From an uncultured Eubacteriales bacterium (lineage in GTDB: Bacteria; Bacillota; Clostridia; Christensenellales; CAG-917), in assembly GCA_900544575.1 (NCBI GenBank), contig UQVO01000005.1, forward strand, positions 1 through 64,000: a stretch of DNA of 64,000 nt, in the 5' to 3' direction. Position 1 is the stretch's first letter. Each line of letters begins with the position of its first letter. The position numbers and the translations under genes are program-made. Positions 55,059 to 63,365 of the stretch are shown here, piece by piece. The notes beneath the pieces are model-generated. The model saw only the letters and a program-made list of their open reading frames with translations, was not told where the DNA came from and did no database searches.

Positions 55059-55583
55059 ATGAGTGAAATCAACGGGCAGGGGAGCGGCGGACAGGTGCTT
55101 GCCGAAAGGTCGGGCTGGCCTGTCGCCGGTACTGTGACGTTATGGATACTTTTGGCGATGGTTGCGGTCTTTTTGGGCGTCACGCAGTCTTTGATGCCCG
55201 GGAGCATTAGCAAGTGGAGAATGATGTCGATGATATTTGTCATCGTCGTATTGGGTGTCGCTGCCGTATGTTACACATATTTCGCCATTGTAACGCCGAA
55301 AATCCTCGCCGAGTATCGCGACGGCGTCATTCTCTTGTATCCTACGGTGTATAGAAGCGTGACTTTGCGCCCGGAAGACATTATTTTTGTAGCGCAGCGC
55401 AATTACCACGGGCATATCACTTACTCTTCGGGCAAACTCACAATCAGCACGACAAAAGGCAATATAGCGGTGAGATGGGTCAAGAATGCAGACGAGGCGC
55501 GCCGTAAAATAGAATTGCCCCGCAATACGGCGATGCTGACGCCGCAGCCCCTTCAACCCGACGGCGAAAGCGGCTTTTTATGA
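55059..55583 (+). CDS. Small membrane protein with PH-like tail
   Basis: A 174-residue protein with two membrane helices (residues about 25-45 and 55-80) and a soluble, beta-rich C-terminal part (YRDGVILLYPTVYRSVTLRPEDIIFV...GKLTISTTKGNIAVRWVKNADEARRKIEL) whose pattern resembles a bacterial PH-like domain. No function can be assigned. GGGAGGG precedes the start. It is the last host-like gene before the tRNA-Ala repeat array. Confidence 0.68.
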   Translation: MSEINGQGSGGQVLAERSGWPVAGTVTLWILLAMVAVFLGVTQSLMPGSISKWRMMSMIFVIVVLGVAAVCYTYFAIVTPKILAEYRDGVILLYPTVYRSVTLRPEDIIFVAQRNYHGHITYSSGKLTISTTKGNIAVRWVKNADEARRKIELPRNTAMLTPQPLQPDGESGFL

Positions 55584-55620
55584 TATGTGATTGACCACGA
55601 TTCCGTGTGATTTTGATGTC

Positions 55621-56148
55621 GAAATCCCAAAACGAAAGTACAGCCTGCAAAGAAAAAACCCACTAAACAGTGGGTTTTCTGGTGGAGCTTAGGGGATTCG
55701 TAAGGAGCGCGCCGCTTTGCAGCATAGTGCGACGGAACAGCGGGATTGAGGGGAGTGATGTTTGCGGTGCGGAATTTTTGCCGTCATTCCGTAAATCTGC
55801 GAAAAAGTGTGCGTAATGTTTGTTGTCTCCGCTCAAACCGCGTCAGCCAAGGGTTGGAATTCCCTTGCCCAAACAAAAAACACGCTTGCCTGCAAGCGTG
55901 TTTTGTGGTGGAGAAAGGGGCGCCTGAAACGAACATTTATTGATTTGTTTATAGAGCGAAAGTCTGTTGTTTCTGTTCTAAAACTTCGGGATTGAAATGT
56001 TGCGTTTCAAGTGATATATTATAGTTGATGTTATGTTGTGTTAATTTGTCACACTAAACGTAACTTTGGCTTTTTGCGTTTTGTCACGCCTAATGTCACC
56101 ATTTAATCTATGATATTGCAAGATGGAACGTGTCACGGAGGGGGAATA
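55621..56148. repeat. tRNA-Ala array, left part (module C and end F)
   Basis: In order: terminator hairpin (55656-55679); a reverse-strand tRNA-Ala 3' end (55680-55700), identical over 21 bases to the real one at 58941; core TAAGGAGC...GACGGAACAGCG (55701-55741) with a longer hairpin loop; TTTGTTGTCTCCGC (55819), as in module E; GCGTCAG then hairpin CAAGGG/CCCTTG; terminator arms ACACGCTTGC/GCAAGCGTGT; and a second tRNA-like end, TGGTGGAG. From 55921 on the DNA is AT-rich, with the palindrome TTGAAATGTTGCGTTTCAA (55992-56010) and three TGTCAC repeats, a likely control region of the ABC gene. Confidence 0.75.
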
Positions 56149-58551
56149 ATGATAGAACTGAGGCAAATAAGCAAGATATATGCAAGCAAGGGCGGGCAGG
56201 TGCCTGCGCTTGTCAATATAGACTTGTTGTTGTCCGCGAACGGGTTGATATTCGTGCTCGGCAAAAGCGGATGCGGCAAGACCACGCTGCTCAACATGAT
56301 AGGCGGGCTGGACGATCCCACATCCGGCAAGATTTTGGTGGACGGCACGGAAATAGGCGCTGCGGACGGCTTGGCGGGGGATCTTTACCGAAACTATAAA
56401 GTAGGTTTTGTTTTTCAGGAATACAATCTCATAGACGGAGACACGGTCGGGCAGAACGTCGGGCTTGCATTAGAGCTACAAAAAGCCGACGATGTAGGGG
56501 CAAGAATCGCCGAGGCATTGTCGCGCGTAGGTCTTGGCGGACACGAACACAGGAAGATAAGCGAACTGTCCGGCGGACAAAAGCAGAGAGTGGCGATCGC
56601 GCGGGCGCTCGTCAAAAACTCGGAGATCATCCTTGCCGACGAACCGACGGGCAATCTGGACAGTTTTACCTCTGACGAGATCTATGAATTACTGCAAGAG
56701 ATATCCCGCGACAAGCTGGTCGTCGTGGTCTCGCACGACGAAGAGAGCGCGATGAGGTATGCCGACAGGATCATACGGCTTAAAGACGGCAGGATCGTCG
56801 AGGACTACGAGCGGTCGCCCCTCCCGAAAGCCGAACCTCGGGCGGACGGGAGAAAAGCAAATAATCCGGAAAAGCGCGGCAACCTCTCCTTCGTCGCCAT
56901 GTTGAAACTCGCCATGCGTGATTTCAAAAGGCGTTGGGGGAGGATGTTCATCACCACCGTACTGTTGGTGTGTACGCTTTCCCTTTTCGCCGTCACCGTG
57001 TCGCTTTTGGAAAAGGATCCGTACGAGCGTTTTCACGAATCGTACACCCACGCCGGGTTCACGCAATTCTCGTTTTCGGGCAATTACGGCAAGGAGGGCG
57101 GCTCCCTCACCGATGAGAGCGTAGCGGAGCTTATAGGGGAGAGCGGACACGCATATGTCAACACCTACGACACGCGGGGCGTTGGCTTGATCGTAAACAA
57201 CTTCGACCTCACGGAAGAGGAGGAGAAGTACAGCTATTACAGCAGCGGCAACGAGGTCGTGTCCGTGATGGATCAGGTGCGCATGGAGAGCCTCGGTTAT
57301 GAATTTGTCGGCGAGGGGAGGCTGCCCGCGGAGGGCGAAAACGCCGTTTGCATCACCAAATATCTTGCGGAAAGCATACTTGCTCTCGACGGCGGATGGT
57401 GCGGCAGGAAAGGTGTCGCGTCCGTCACCGATTTCGTCGGACAGGAATTGAACTATATCGGGGATATGAAGCTGGTGATCACCGGCGTGATAGACACAAA
57501 ACTTTATGACGGATACGACTTTTTGAAAACGGTACCCGATCGCGACAAATATGAAAGAGATTTTGCGGATCTCAAGACGCTCACGGAAAACACGGTGCAC
57601 GAGTCCGTCATAGTCATCCCGAGCTTTTTCGAGAATAAATTGTGGGAAACTCCCGTCGTCCGCGTGTCAAGCAATGACTTTACGTATGAAGAGGAAGTCA
57701 GGATCGACGGCACGGTAACGCTTGATGACATTGAGATCCAGTGGTTCGGAGAGGAGTACGATGTACTTCCTGCCGGCACCATGGTAGTCAGCAGTTATTT
57801 TGTTTTGGCATATCAATACAGCGATCATTACGATCCGGATGCCGAAAGGATCTTTTTCGACGCAAGTTTCGAAAGCCGTCAAAGCGGTTCGCCTGCAAAG
57901 ATCTATGACAAGCGGCTGGAGGTCGTAGGGATGCTTTACGATTCGACGCAGGCACCGATAATTTCAAGTGAAGATGTCGAGTTTTCTCAAAAAGAGTATC
58001 AGATCGTCGGAGTAACGGTCAGACTCGCCGATAAAGCGCGGGACAGAGATCTCTTCGAGCGTATGGATATGAACAGCGGCGGGAGCAATTATCGCGTCAA
58101 TGACGTCGTCGTCACGGAAGTGAGGCGTGTCAACAGCTCCATAGACGCCACAAGCAAGATCATCCTCGGCTTCATCATCGGGGCGGCGGTGTTTTCCGCG
58201 CTCATGATGATCAATTTCGTTTCCATAACCATAAACGACACCAAAAAGAGGATGGGCATATTCCGTTCTTTGGGAATGAGGATGAGCAACATCTACTGCA
58301 CTTACATAACTGAGGTGCTGATGATCGCCCTTGTCGCGGCGGCGTTTGCCGTCATTGTGGCTGCTTCCGTCTCCGCGATAGTCGCCGCGGTGGTGGAGAC
58401 GAGCGAGTTCGTCGATCTGACGTCCCTGATGCCAGTGAGCGCGGTCACCGTGTTCTCGACATTCGCATTGAGCATCGGCATAGCCGCCATATCGAGCGCG
58501 CTGCCCATCTTCACGAAGATAAAGAAAACTCCCGTAGACTTATTGAGATAG
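56149..58551 (+). CDS. ABC transporter, ATPase fused to FtsX/MacB permease
   Basis: An 800-residue one-chain transporter. Residues 1-225 are the ATPase: Walker [11 protein letters not shown]-loop FQEYNLI, signature LSGGQKQR, Walker [10 protein letters not shown] and switch VVVVSHD. Residues about 260-800 are a MacB/FtsX permease: one membrane helix, a large extracellular domain, then three helices at the C-terminus with [13 protein letters not shown]. Such proteins act in peptide or antibiotic resistance and lipoprotein handling. The start at 56149 has GGAGGGGG. Composition is alien: 25 GATC sites within it against 4 in the rest of the window. It sits inside the tRNA-Ala repeat array. Confidence 0.88.
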   Translation: MIELRQISKIYASKGGQVPALVNIDLLLSANGLIFVLGKSGCGKTTLLNMIGGLDDPTSGKILVDGTEIGAADGLAGDLYRNYKVGFVFQEYNLIDGDTVGQNVGLALELQKADDVGARIAEALSRVGLGGHEHRKISELSGGQKQRVAIARALVKNSEIILADEPTGNLDSFTSDEIYELLQEISRDKLVVVVSHDEESAMRYADRIIRLKDGRIVEDYERSPLPKAEPRADGRKANNPEKRGNLSFVAMLKLAMRDFKRRWGRMFITTVLLVCTLSLFAVTVSLLEKDPYERFHESYTHAGFTQFSFSGNYGKEGGSLTDESVAELIGESGHAYVNTYDTRGVGLIVNNFDLTEEEEKYSYYSSGNEVVSVMDQVRMESLGYEFVGEGRLPAEGENAVCITKYLAESILALDGGWCGRKGVASVTDFVGQELNYIGDMKLVITGVIDTKLYDGYDFLKTVPDRDKYERDFADLKTLTENTVHESVIVIPSFFENKLWETPVVRVSSNDFTYEEEVRIDGTVTLDDIEIQWFGEEYDVLPAGTMVVSSYFVLAYQYSDHYDPDAERIFFDASFESRQSGSPAKIYDKRLEVVGMLYDSTQAPIISSEDVEFSQKEYQIVGVTVRLADKARDRDLFERMDMNSGGSNYRVNDVVVTEVRRVNSSIDATSKIILGFIIGAAVFSALMMINFVSITINDTKKRMGIFRSLGMRMSNIYCTYITEVLMIALVAAAFAVIVAASVSAIVAAVVETSEFVDLTSLMPVSAVTVFSTFALSIGIAAISSALPIFTKIKKTPVDLLR

Positions 58552-58940
58552 TAGCCCGAGATGAAATAGCTATCTTTCATGCGAAGTTCACGCAGAACTG
58601 CAAACGGCGTCAGCGTCGGGTAAGAATCCACCTCTCCGAAACGAGAAAACCGCACTATTTAGTGCGGTTTTCTTGGTGGGAGGAGGTGTGTGTTCGCCTG
58701 TGTGGATCGGGGTCCCCGCAAAGTACCACAGCAAAGCGAGGACACTTTGTGGGGCATCATGGCGAAAGCGTCACGCAGAGCGTGCCGCCGAACCAGCGCG
58801 CATTGAGGAATTGCCCGTAAAAGTCAAGCAACCTGCTGAGTGATACATAACGCACATTGTTTTGTGCGGCGCGCATGGTTCGCCCACCGTCCCTTCCACA
58901 AACAAAAACCTCAACCGAATTGTTCGATTGAGGTTTTTGT
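58552..58940. repeat. tRNA-Ala array, right part (modules D and G)
   Basis: Directly after the ABC gene lies TGCGAAGTTCACGCAG (58580-58595), the right half of the conserved module hairpin, whose left arm is cut off at the cargo junction. Then come GCGTCAG, GGGTAAGAATCC, a terminator (arms AAAACCGCACTA/TAGTGCGGTTTT, about 58644-58671) and a tRNA-like 3' end (TGGTGGGAGGAGG, 58674-58696). A further 200 bases without a recognisable core contain GATC and CATG sites and end in the tRNA-Ala terminator (arms AACCTCAA/TTGAGGTT, about 58907-58940). Confidence 0.7.
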
Positions 58941-59017
58941 TGGTGGAGCTTAGGGGATTCGAACCCCTGACCCCTTGTCTGCCAGACAAGTACTCTAGCC
59001 AACTGAGCTAAAGCCCC
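58941..59017 (-). tRNA. tRNA-Ala (GGC)
   Basis: A 77-base cloverleaf with acceptor GGGGCTT/AAGCTCC including the G3:U70 identity pair of alanine tRNAs, discriminator A, encoded CCA, anticodon loop CTGGCAG (anticodon GGC) and T arm AGGGG-TTCGAAT-CCCCT. Confidence 0.95.
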
Positions 59018-59308
59018 GCGGGTGGTGTAGACGGGTGCGTGCGGCGCGGGAGTGCCGTCTGCATCGTGTCCGTTTAGTTATCTTACCTTAATTTTTGCGT
59101 TTGCACAAGCAAATCTTTGCATTTGAGCGAAAAATTATTTGTTGCGGCTCAAAATAAAATTAACATTAAAATAATCCCTGCAAAAAAACATTTGGACACG
59201 TTGTTTGACAAAAGTCGGCGGATGTGTTTTTATAGTTATTACGGGATTGTATTTAGGTGCATAACCGTATTATTTAATCCTTAAACAAAATTTTGTAAGG
59301 CGGGTATT

Positions 59309-61285
59309 ATGGAAGATTTGAAAATCGAATCCACGGAAGGCGCGGTTGCCATCGAAGCGCCCGTAAAGCGGAGCATCTGGCATAAGCTTTTCGGCACTTA
59401 TCCGGGTGACGGCGAAATGCAGCCGAAAGAGGGCATAGCTTATTCGCTGTGCGGCTTCGGACAGAACCTGATTTGTACCATCATAGGCTCGTATCTCACG
59501 GTGTTTATGACGGACGCGATAGGGTACGGTGCGCTCGCGGTTGCGCTGCTTATGCTCTTTGCGCGAATTTACGACGCTCTGAACGACCCGATTATGGGTT
59601 CGATTGTCGACAGAACGCGTACCCCGTGGGGCAAATGCCGTCCCTATCTCAAATGGATGGCAATCCCCGTTTCGGTGGTCACGATACTGTGCTTCCTGCC
59701 CTGGTATCCCAACAATCCCGGCGGATTTGCGGCGATGTCCATAATGTACATAATCTGGGGTATGGTTTACACCGTCTGCGACGTGCCGTACTGGGGGCTC
59801 AACTCCCGTATGTCCAACGACACGTTCCGCCGCGGCAATCTCCTGACCATAGCCCGTCTGCTGTGCACGGCGGGTGCGGGCATCGTCACCATAGTCGTGC
59901 CTCAGGTGACCAGTGCGATGACAGGCGACCTCCAGACGGAAATCAATGCGTATCAGAGCATAGTCTCGCAAATTCAGTTTGCGGTGGATAGTGAGGGCGG
60001 TGCAATAATCGTTCCCGATTTGGCTGACGTTGACGGCGACGAAAACACCACTGAAGATTTCTATCTCAACTTTGACGCTGACCGCACGGGGACGTTTAAG
60101 AATATTACCGCAAATTACGGCACGCTTGAGAATTTCATTCTTACTGAATTCGGCGAGAATTCTGCCGTGTATTCGGCTTGGCTTGCCGCCGGTGAAACAT
60201 ATGCCGAATATGATTCCGAATTGCTCGGCGGCAAGGCGTATACGGAGTGGACAGGCAATGACCTGCAAACCATCCTTGACGGAACGCTTGAAAACAAGCA
60301 GACCGACCTCGGTTATATCTACTTCATCGCGGCAATTATCTGCGTTGCGGTCGGCGCACCCCTCTTCTTTGTCGGTTTCAAAGGCACGAAAGAAAGAGCG
60401 AGCGAACTCGACAACGAAAACGTTCCTTCCCTCAAACACAATTTGCAGCTTCTGTTCAAGAACAAGCCCCTGATGCTCATCGTTATTTCCGGTATACTCG
60501 GTGCAGCGAGAATGGTGTTCACCTACACGGGCGGTCTTTACTTCTGCAAATACGTCCTTGACAGCGTCAACTTCATCGGTATGCACGGCGAAGGACTTTA
60601 TACGCTGGTCACGATAGCCATCGTTCCCGGCGGACTCATTGCTTCGCTGCTCGTGCCTTATCTCACCAAAAAGATTGGCAAGAAACAGTCGTATATCTGG
60701 ACAAACATCGCGGGCGGGCTTGCGCTGCTGGTGGCGTTCATCGTCGGTATCAGCATCGACAGGGGAGATTACACTTCGACCGCAACACTTGTCATCGCGC
60801 TGCTTGCAATAGTCATTTCGGGTATTCCTTCCGGTCTCACCAACATCGTGTCTTACGCGATGATAGGCGACACCATCGAATACCTCGAACTCAAAACGGG
60901 CGAACGCGCGGAAGGCATCTGCTTCGCAATGCAGACCTTCATCAACAAAATCGGTATGGCGGTCGGCGCGTTCATCGGCGTTATGGGTTACTATCTCGCA
61001 GGCGTCACCGCGAACAACCCCGGCGCACTGGATGCGAGCGGCAAAGACGTTATGTGGATAATGCTTATGCTCGTCGCGGCACTCAGCTTCATCCTTTCCG
61101 CAATCCCGATTTTCTTCTACAAGTTCAATGAGAAGGAACAGCAGGAAGCCGTTGCGGAAATCAAACGCCGCAAAGAAGCACAGGAAGCGGAACTCGCCGC
61201 GGCAGGTGCGGACGGCGCAACGGTCGAAATGTCTGCCGAAAGCGCGGAAAGCGGCTTTGCGGACGACTCCGACAGCAAAGACTGA
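59309..61285 (+). CDS. GPH-family sugar:cation symporter with loop insertion
   Basis: A 658-residue glycoside-pentoside-hexuronide:cation symporter with 12 expected membrane helices. Family marks are YSLCGFGQNLICTIIGSYLTVF, RIYDALNDPIMGSIVDRTRTPWGKCRPYL and DVPYWGLNSRMSND. It is some 200 residues longer than usual: about 130 residues (from 205) are an acidic soluble insertion between two central helices, and the C-terminus has an Ala/Glu-rich tail. Sugar specificity is unknown. Ribosome binding site TAAGGCGGG. The 290 bases upstream (59018-59308) are AT-rich and contain TTGACA at 59205 but no well-spaced -10. Confidence 0.87.
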   Translation: MEDLKIESTEGAVAIEAPVKRSIWHKLFGTYPGDGEMQPKEGIAYSLCGFGQNLICTIIGSYLTVFMTDAIGYGALAVALLMLFARIYDALNDPIMGSIVDRTRTPWGKCRPYLKWMAIPVSVVTILCFLPWYPNNPGGFAAMSIMYIIWGMVYTVCDVPYWGLNSRMSNDTFRRGNLLTIARLLCTAGAGIVTIVVPQVTSAMTGDLQTEINAYQSIVSQIQFAVDSEGGAIIVPDLADVDGDENTTEDFYLNFDADRTGTFKNITANYGTLENFILTEFGENSAVYSAWLAAGETYAEYDSELLGGKAYTEWTGNDLQTILDGTLENKQTDLGYIYFIAAIICVAVGAPLFFVGFKGTKERASELDNENVPSLKHNLQLLFKNKPLMLIVISGILGAARMVFTYTGGLYFCKYVLDSVNFIGMHGEGLYTLVTIAIVPGGLIASLLVPYLTKKIGKKQSYIWTNIAGGLALLVAFIVGISIDRGDYTSTATLVIALLAIVISGIPSGLTNIVSYAMIGDTIEYLELKTGERAEGICFAMQTFINKIGMAVGAFIGVMGYYLAGVTANNPGALDASGKDVMWIMLMLVAALSFILSAIPIFFYKFNEKEQQEAVAEIKRRKEAQEAELAAAGADGATVEMSAESAESGFADDSDSKD

Positions 61286-61301
61286 CATTCGTCATAAGAC
61301 G

Positions 61302-61332
61302 GAACCCGCCTCTTTACGGGGCGGGTTTTTTA
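61302..61332 (+). terminator. Terminator after GPH symporter
   Basis: AACCCGCC, seven- to eight-base loop, GGGCGGGTTTTTT. Confidence 0.85.
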
Positions 61333-61525
61333 TATGCGCCGCAATTTTCATATGAGCGGCGTATATTTAGAGCAAAAGCATCTGCGCGTGCGCGTAAACG
61401 TGCGCGTAAAACAGTTCATACTATAAACTGACATACTACTGAGCGTTATTAACAAAATAAACTTCGCACAAGCGATTGCCAAAACGTGTGAATGGCGTTA
61501 CAATCGTTAGGAGTCGGAGGCGATA

Positions 61526-62419
61526 ATGTCGCAGGACGCAAAACGTATGAAAAAGAAAAAGATAATCGCCGCAGTCGTCATTGCGTGCGTTGCGGCGCTT
61601 CTTATCGTAGGGATTGTACTTACCGACCCTCTGTATACCTCATCGGAGGACATATCGGATGTGATGCAGGACGCCGTTCTGCACGAAGAGAATGCGATAA
61701 GTCTGTTCGGGCTGGAAGTGAATCCGTCATTGATTTCCGCAATAACCGTGACTCTCGTGCTTTTGATTTTTGCCGCGATAGTCAGGATTTTCTTTATTCC
61801 GCGCTTCAAAACCGTACCCGGAAAATTTCAGCTGTTCATCGAAACGATAGTGGGGATGTTTTCGGGTCTTGCCAAGAAGAACAGCCCGCACTACAACGAT
61901 TTCCTCGGCGCGTACATTTTCGCCGCGGGCGTTTATATTTTCGTCGGCACGGTGTTCGAGCTCGTCGGAATACCCGTGCAGGCGGTGAGCGGCAATTCCT
62001 TGTCCCTTCCCGCGCCGCTTGCGGACATCAACGCCGCGATAGCGCTCGGTTTCCTGTCCTATTTCGTGATTATGGCGGGCGGTATCGCGCACAACGGGCT
62101 CCGCGGGTTCGGTCGTACGATAAAGGATTTCTCGCTGCCGATTTCGATGAGTTTCCGTCTTTTCGGCGCGTTGCTGTCGGGACTGCTGGTCACCGAACTC
62201 GTCTATTATTACCTTGCGCTGAGTTTCGTGCTGCCCGTGATAGTCGGAGTGCTGTTCACGCTTATGCACGCGCTCATCCAGTCCTACGTTCTGGTTATGC
62301 TCACGTCGCTGTTCTACGGCGAAGTGACCGAACCGCCCGTAGCACACGAAAAGAAACACAAACCGGCACTCAAACACAAGCCGGCAAGAAATAACAAAAC
62401 CGCTGTACAAGAGGTCTGA
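61526..62419 (+). CDS. atpB: ATP synthase F0 subunit a
   Basis: Subunit a (297 residues) forms the proton half-channels next to the c ring. About six membrane helices are visible; the essential Arg of helix 5 is in SMSFRLFGALLSG. An N-terminal helix with positively charged start and a basic His/Lys tail (HEKKHKPALKHKPARNNK) are extra. TCGGAGG precedes the ATG at 61526. First gene of the ATP synthase operon in this window; no atpI is seen upstream, only a gap of 240 bases with two GTGCGCGTAAA repeats. Confidence 0.93.
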   Translation: MSQDAKRMKKKKIIAAVVIACVAALLIVGIVLTDPLYTSSEDISDVMQDAVLHEENAISLFGLEVNPSLISAITVTLVLLIFAAIVRIFFIPRFKTVPGKFQLFIETIVGMFSGLAKKNSPHYNDFLGAYIFAAGVYIFVGTVFELVGIPVQAVSGNSLSLPAPLADINAAIALGFLSYFVIMAGGIAHNGLRGFGRTIKDFSLPISMSFRLFGALLSGLLVTELVYYYLALSFVLPVIVGVLFTLMHALIQSYVLVMLTSLFYGEVTEPPVAHEKKHKPALKHKPARNNKTAVQEV

Positions 62420-62420
62420 A

Positions 62421-62858
62421 ATGAAAAAAGCTCTTAACGTAAAAATCATTGCCGCCGTACTTATGGCAGTCATCGCGCTCGCCGCACTCGGACTCGTGCT
62501 CGGCATAGTTTTCTCCGACAATATAGCAGCTGCGGAAACGGAGCAGGCGCAAGACGCCGCAACCGACGGAACCGAGCAGCCCGCGGACGGAGGCACGGAT
62601 GTCACGACGGACACCCCCGCGCCTGCCGACAACACGCAGGGGATGATTGCCATTGCGGCAGCCATTGCCGTCGGCATCGCCGCCGCGGCAGGTGCGATAG
62701 GTATGGCAATAGCGATATCCAAGTCCAACGAGAGCATCGCCCGCCAGCCCGAAGCGAAGAACGACATACGTTCCAGCCTTATGCTCGGTCTGGTCTTCAT
62801 CGAAACGGCGATAATTTACGCTTTGATAATCGCGATTCTGCTGATATTCGTGCTGTAA
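62421..62858 (+). CDS. atpE: ATP synthase F0 subunit c with signal-like extension
   Basis: Subunit c is normally 75-90 residues; this one has 145. Residues 1-38 look like a signal peptide or extra helix, residues 39-72 are an acidic, Asp/Thr/Pro-rich linker, and the canonical hairpin occupies residues about 73-145: ...GAIGMAIAISKSNESIARQPEAKND, then GLVFIETAIIYALI with the ion-binding Glu. The Gln ligand typical of sodium c rings is replaced by Met, so proton coupling is more likely (inference). GAGGTCTGAA precedes the ATG, one base after atpB. Confidence 0.93.
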   Translation: MKKALNVKIIAAVLMAVIALAALGLVLGIVFSDNIAAAETEQAQDAATDGTEQPADGGTDVTTDTPAPADNTQGMIAIAAAIAVGIAAAAGAIGMAIAISKSNESIARQPEAKNDIRSSLMLGLVFIETAIIYALIIAILLIFVL

Positions 62859-62870
62859 AGGAGACGGGTA

Positions 62871-63365
62871 ATGCCGCTTAACATCGACTGGCAGCAGATA
62901 TTGCTGCATTTGCTTAACTTTCTCATTCTCGGCGTCGGGCTGTATCTTTTGCTTTACAAGCCCGTGCGTAAGTTTATGAAAAAGAGAGAGGACGGCTATA
63001 AGGAGAGGGAGGACAAGACGGCGGAAGCTCTCGAAGAAGCGCGGCACAGTCGCGAGGAATACGAGGGCAGGCTTTCTGCCGCGGATGCCGAAATCTCCGA
63101 GATGAAAAAGCACGCGACGGAAGAGATGAACGCCGTGCGTGCCGAAAAGCTACGCGACGCGCAGAAAGAGGCGGAGGACATCGTTTCCGCGGCGCGTGCA
63201 AGCGCGGAAAAAGAAAAGAAAAAGATTATCGACGGCGTCGGCGGCGACATCCGCGACATCGTGAACGATATGGCGCAGAAAGTCGTGATGAGTTCGGGTG
63301 TGGACGACGCTTACGAAAAATTCCTGAGCGCGGCGGAAGAGGAAGAGAAGGATGGAAAAGAATAA
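62871..63365 (+). CDS. atpF: ATP synthase F0 subunit b
   Basis: Subunit b (164 residues) is the peripheral stalk: one N-terminal membrane helix (QILLHLLNFLILGVGLYLLLYKPV) and a long charged coiled coil. Start 12 bases after atpE with AAGGAG. Its last 14 bases overlap the delta-alpha fusion gene. Confidence 0.94.
   Translation: MPLNIDWQQILLHLLNFLILGVGLYLLLYKPVRKFMKKREDGYKEREDKTAEALEEARHSREEYEGRLSAADAEISEMKKHATEEMNAVRAEKLRDAQKEAEDIVSAARASAEKEKKKIIDGVGGDIRDIVNDMAQKVVMSSGVDDAYEKFLSAAEEEEKDGKE

Noticed and set aside
55742-58580. Classical insertion sequence carrying the ABC transporter
   Set aside because: No transposase gene and no terminal inverted repeats were seen; the borders are tRNA ends and the module hairpin instead.
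58302-58655. Minus-strand frame of 117 codons at the end of the ABC gene
   Set aside because: It joins antisense of the permease with the module hairpin; no start signal and no domain.
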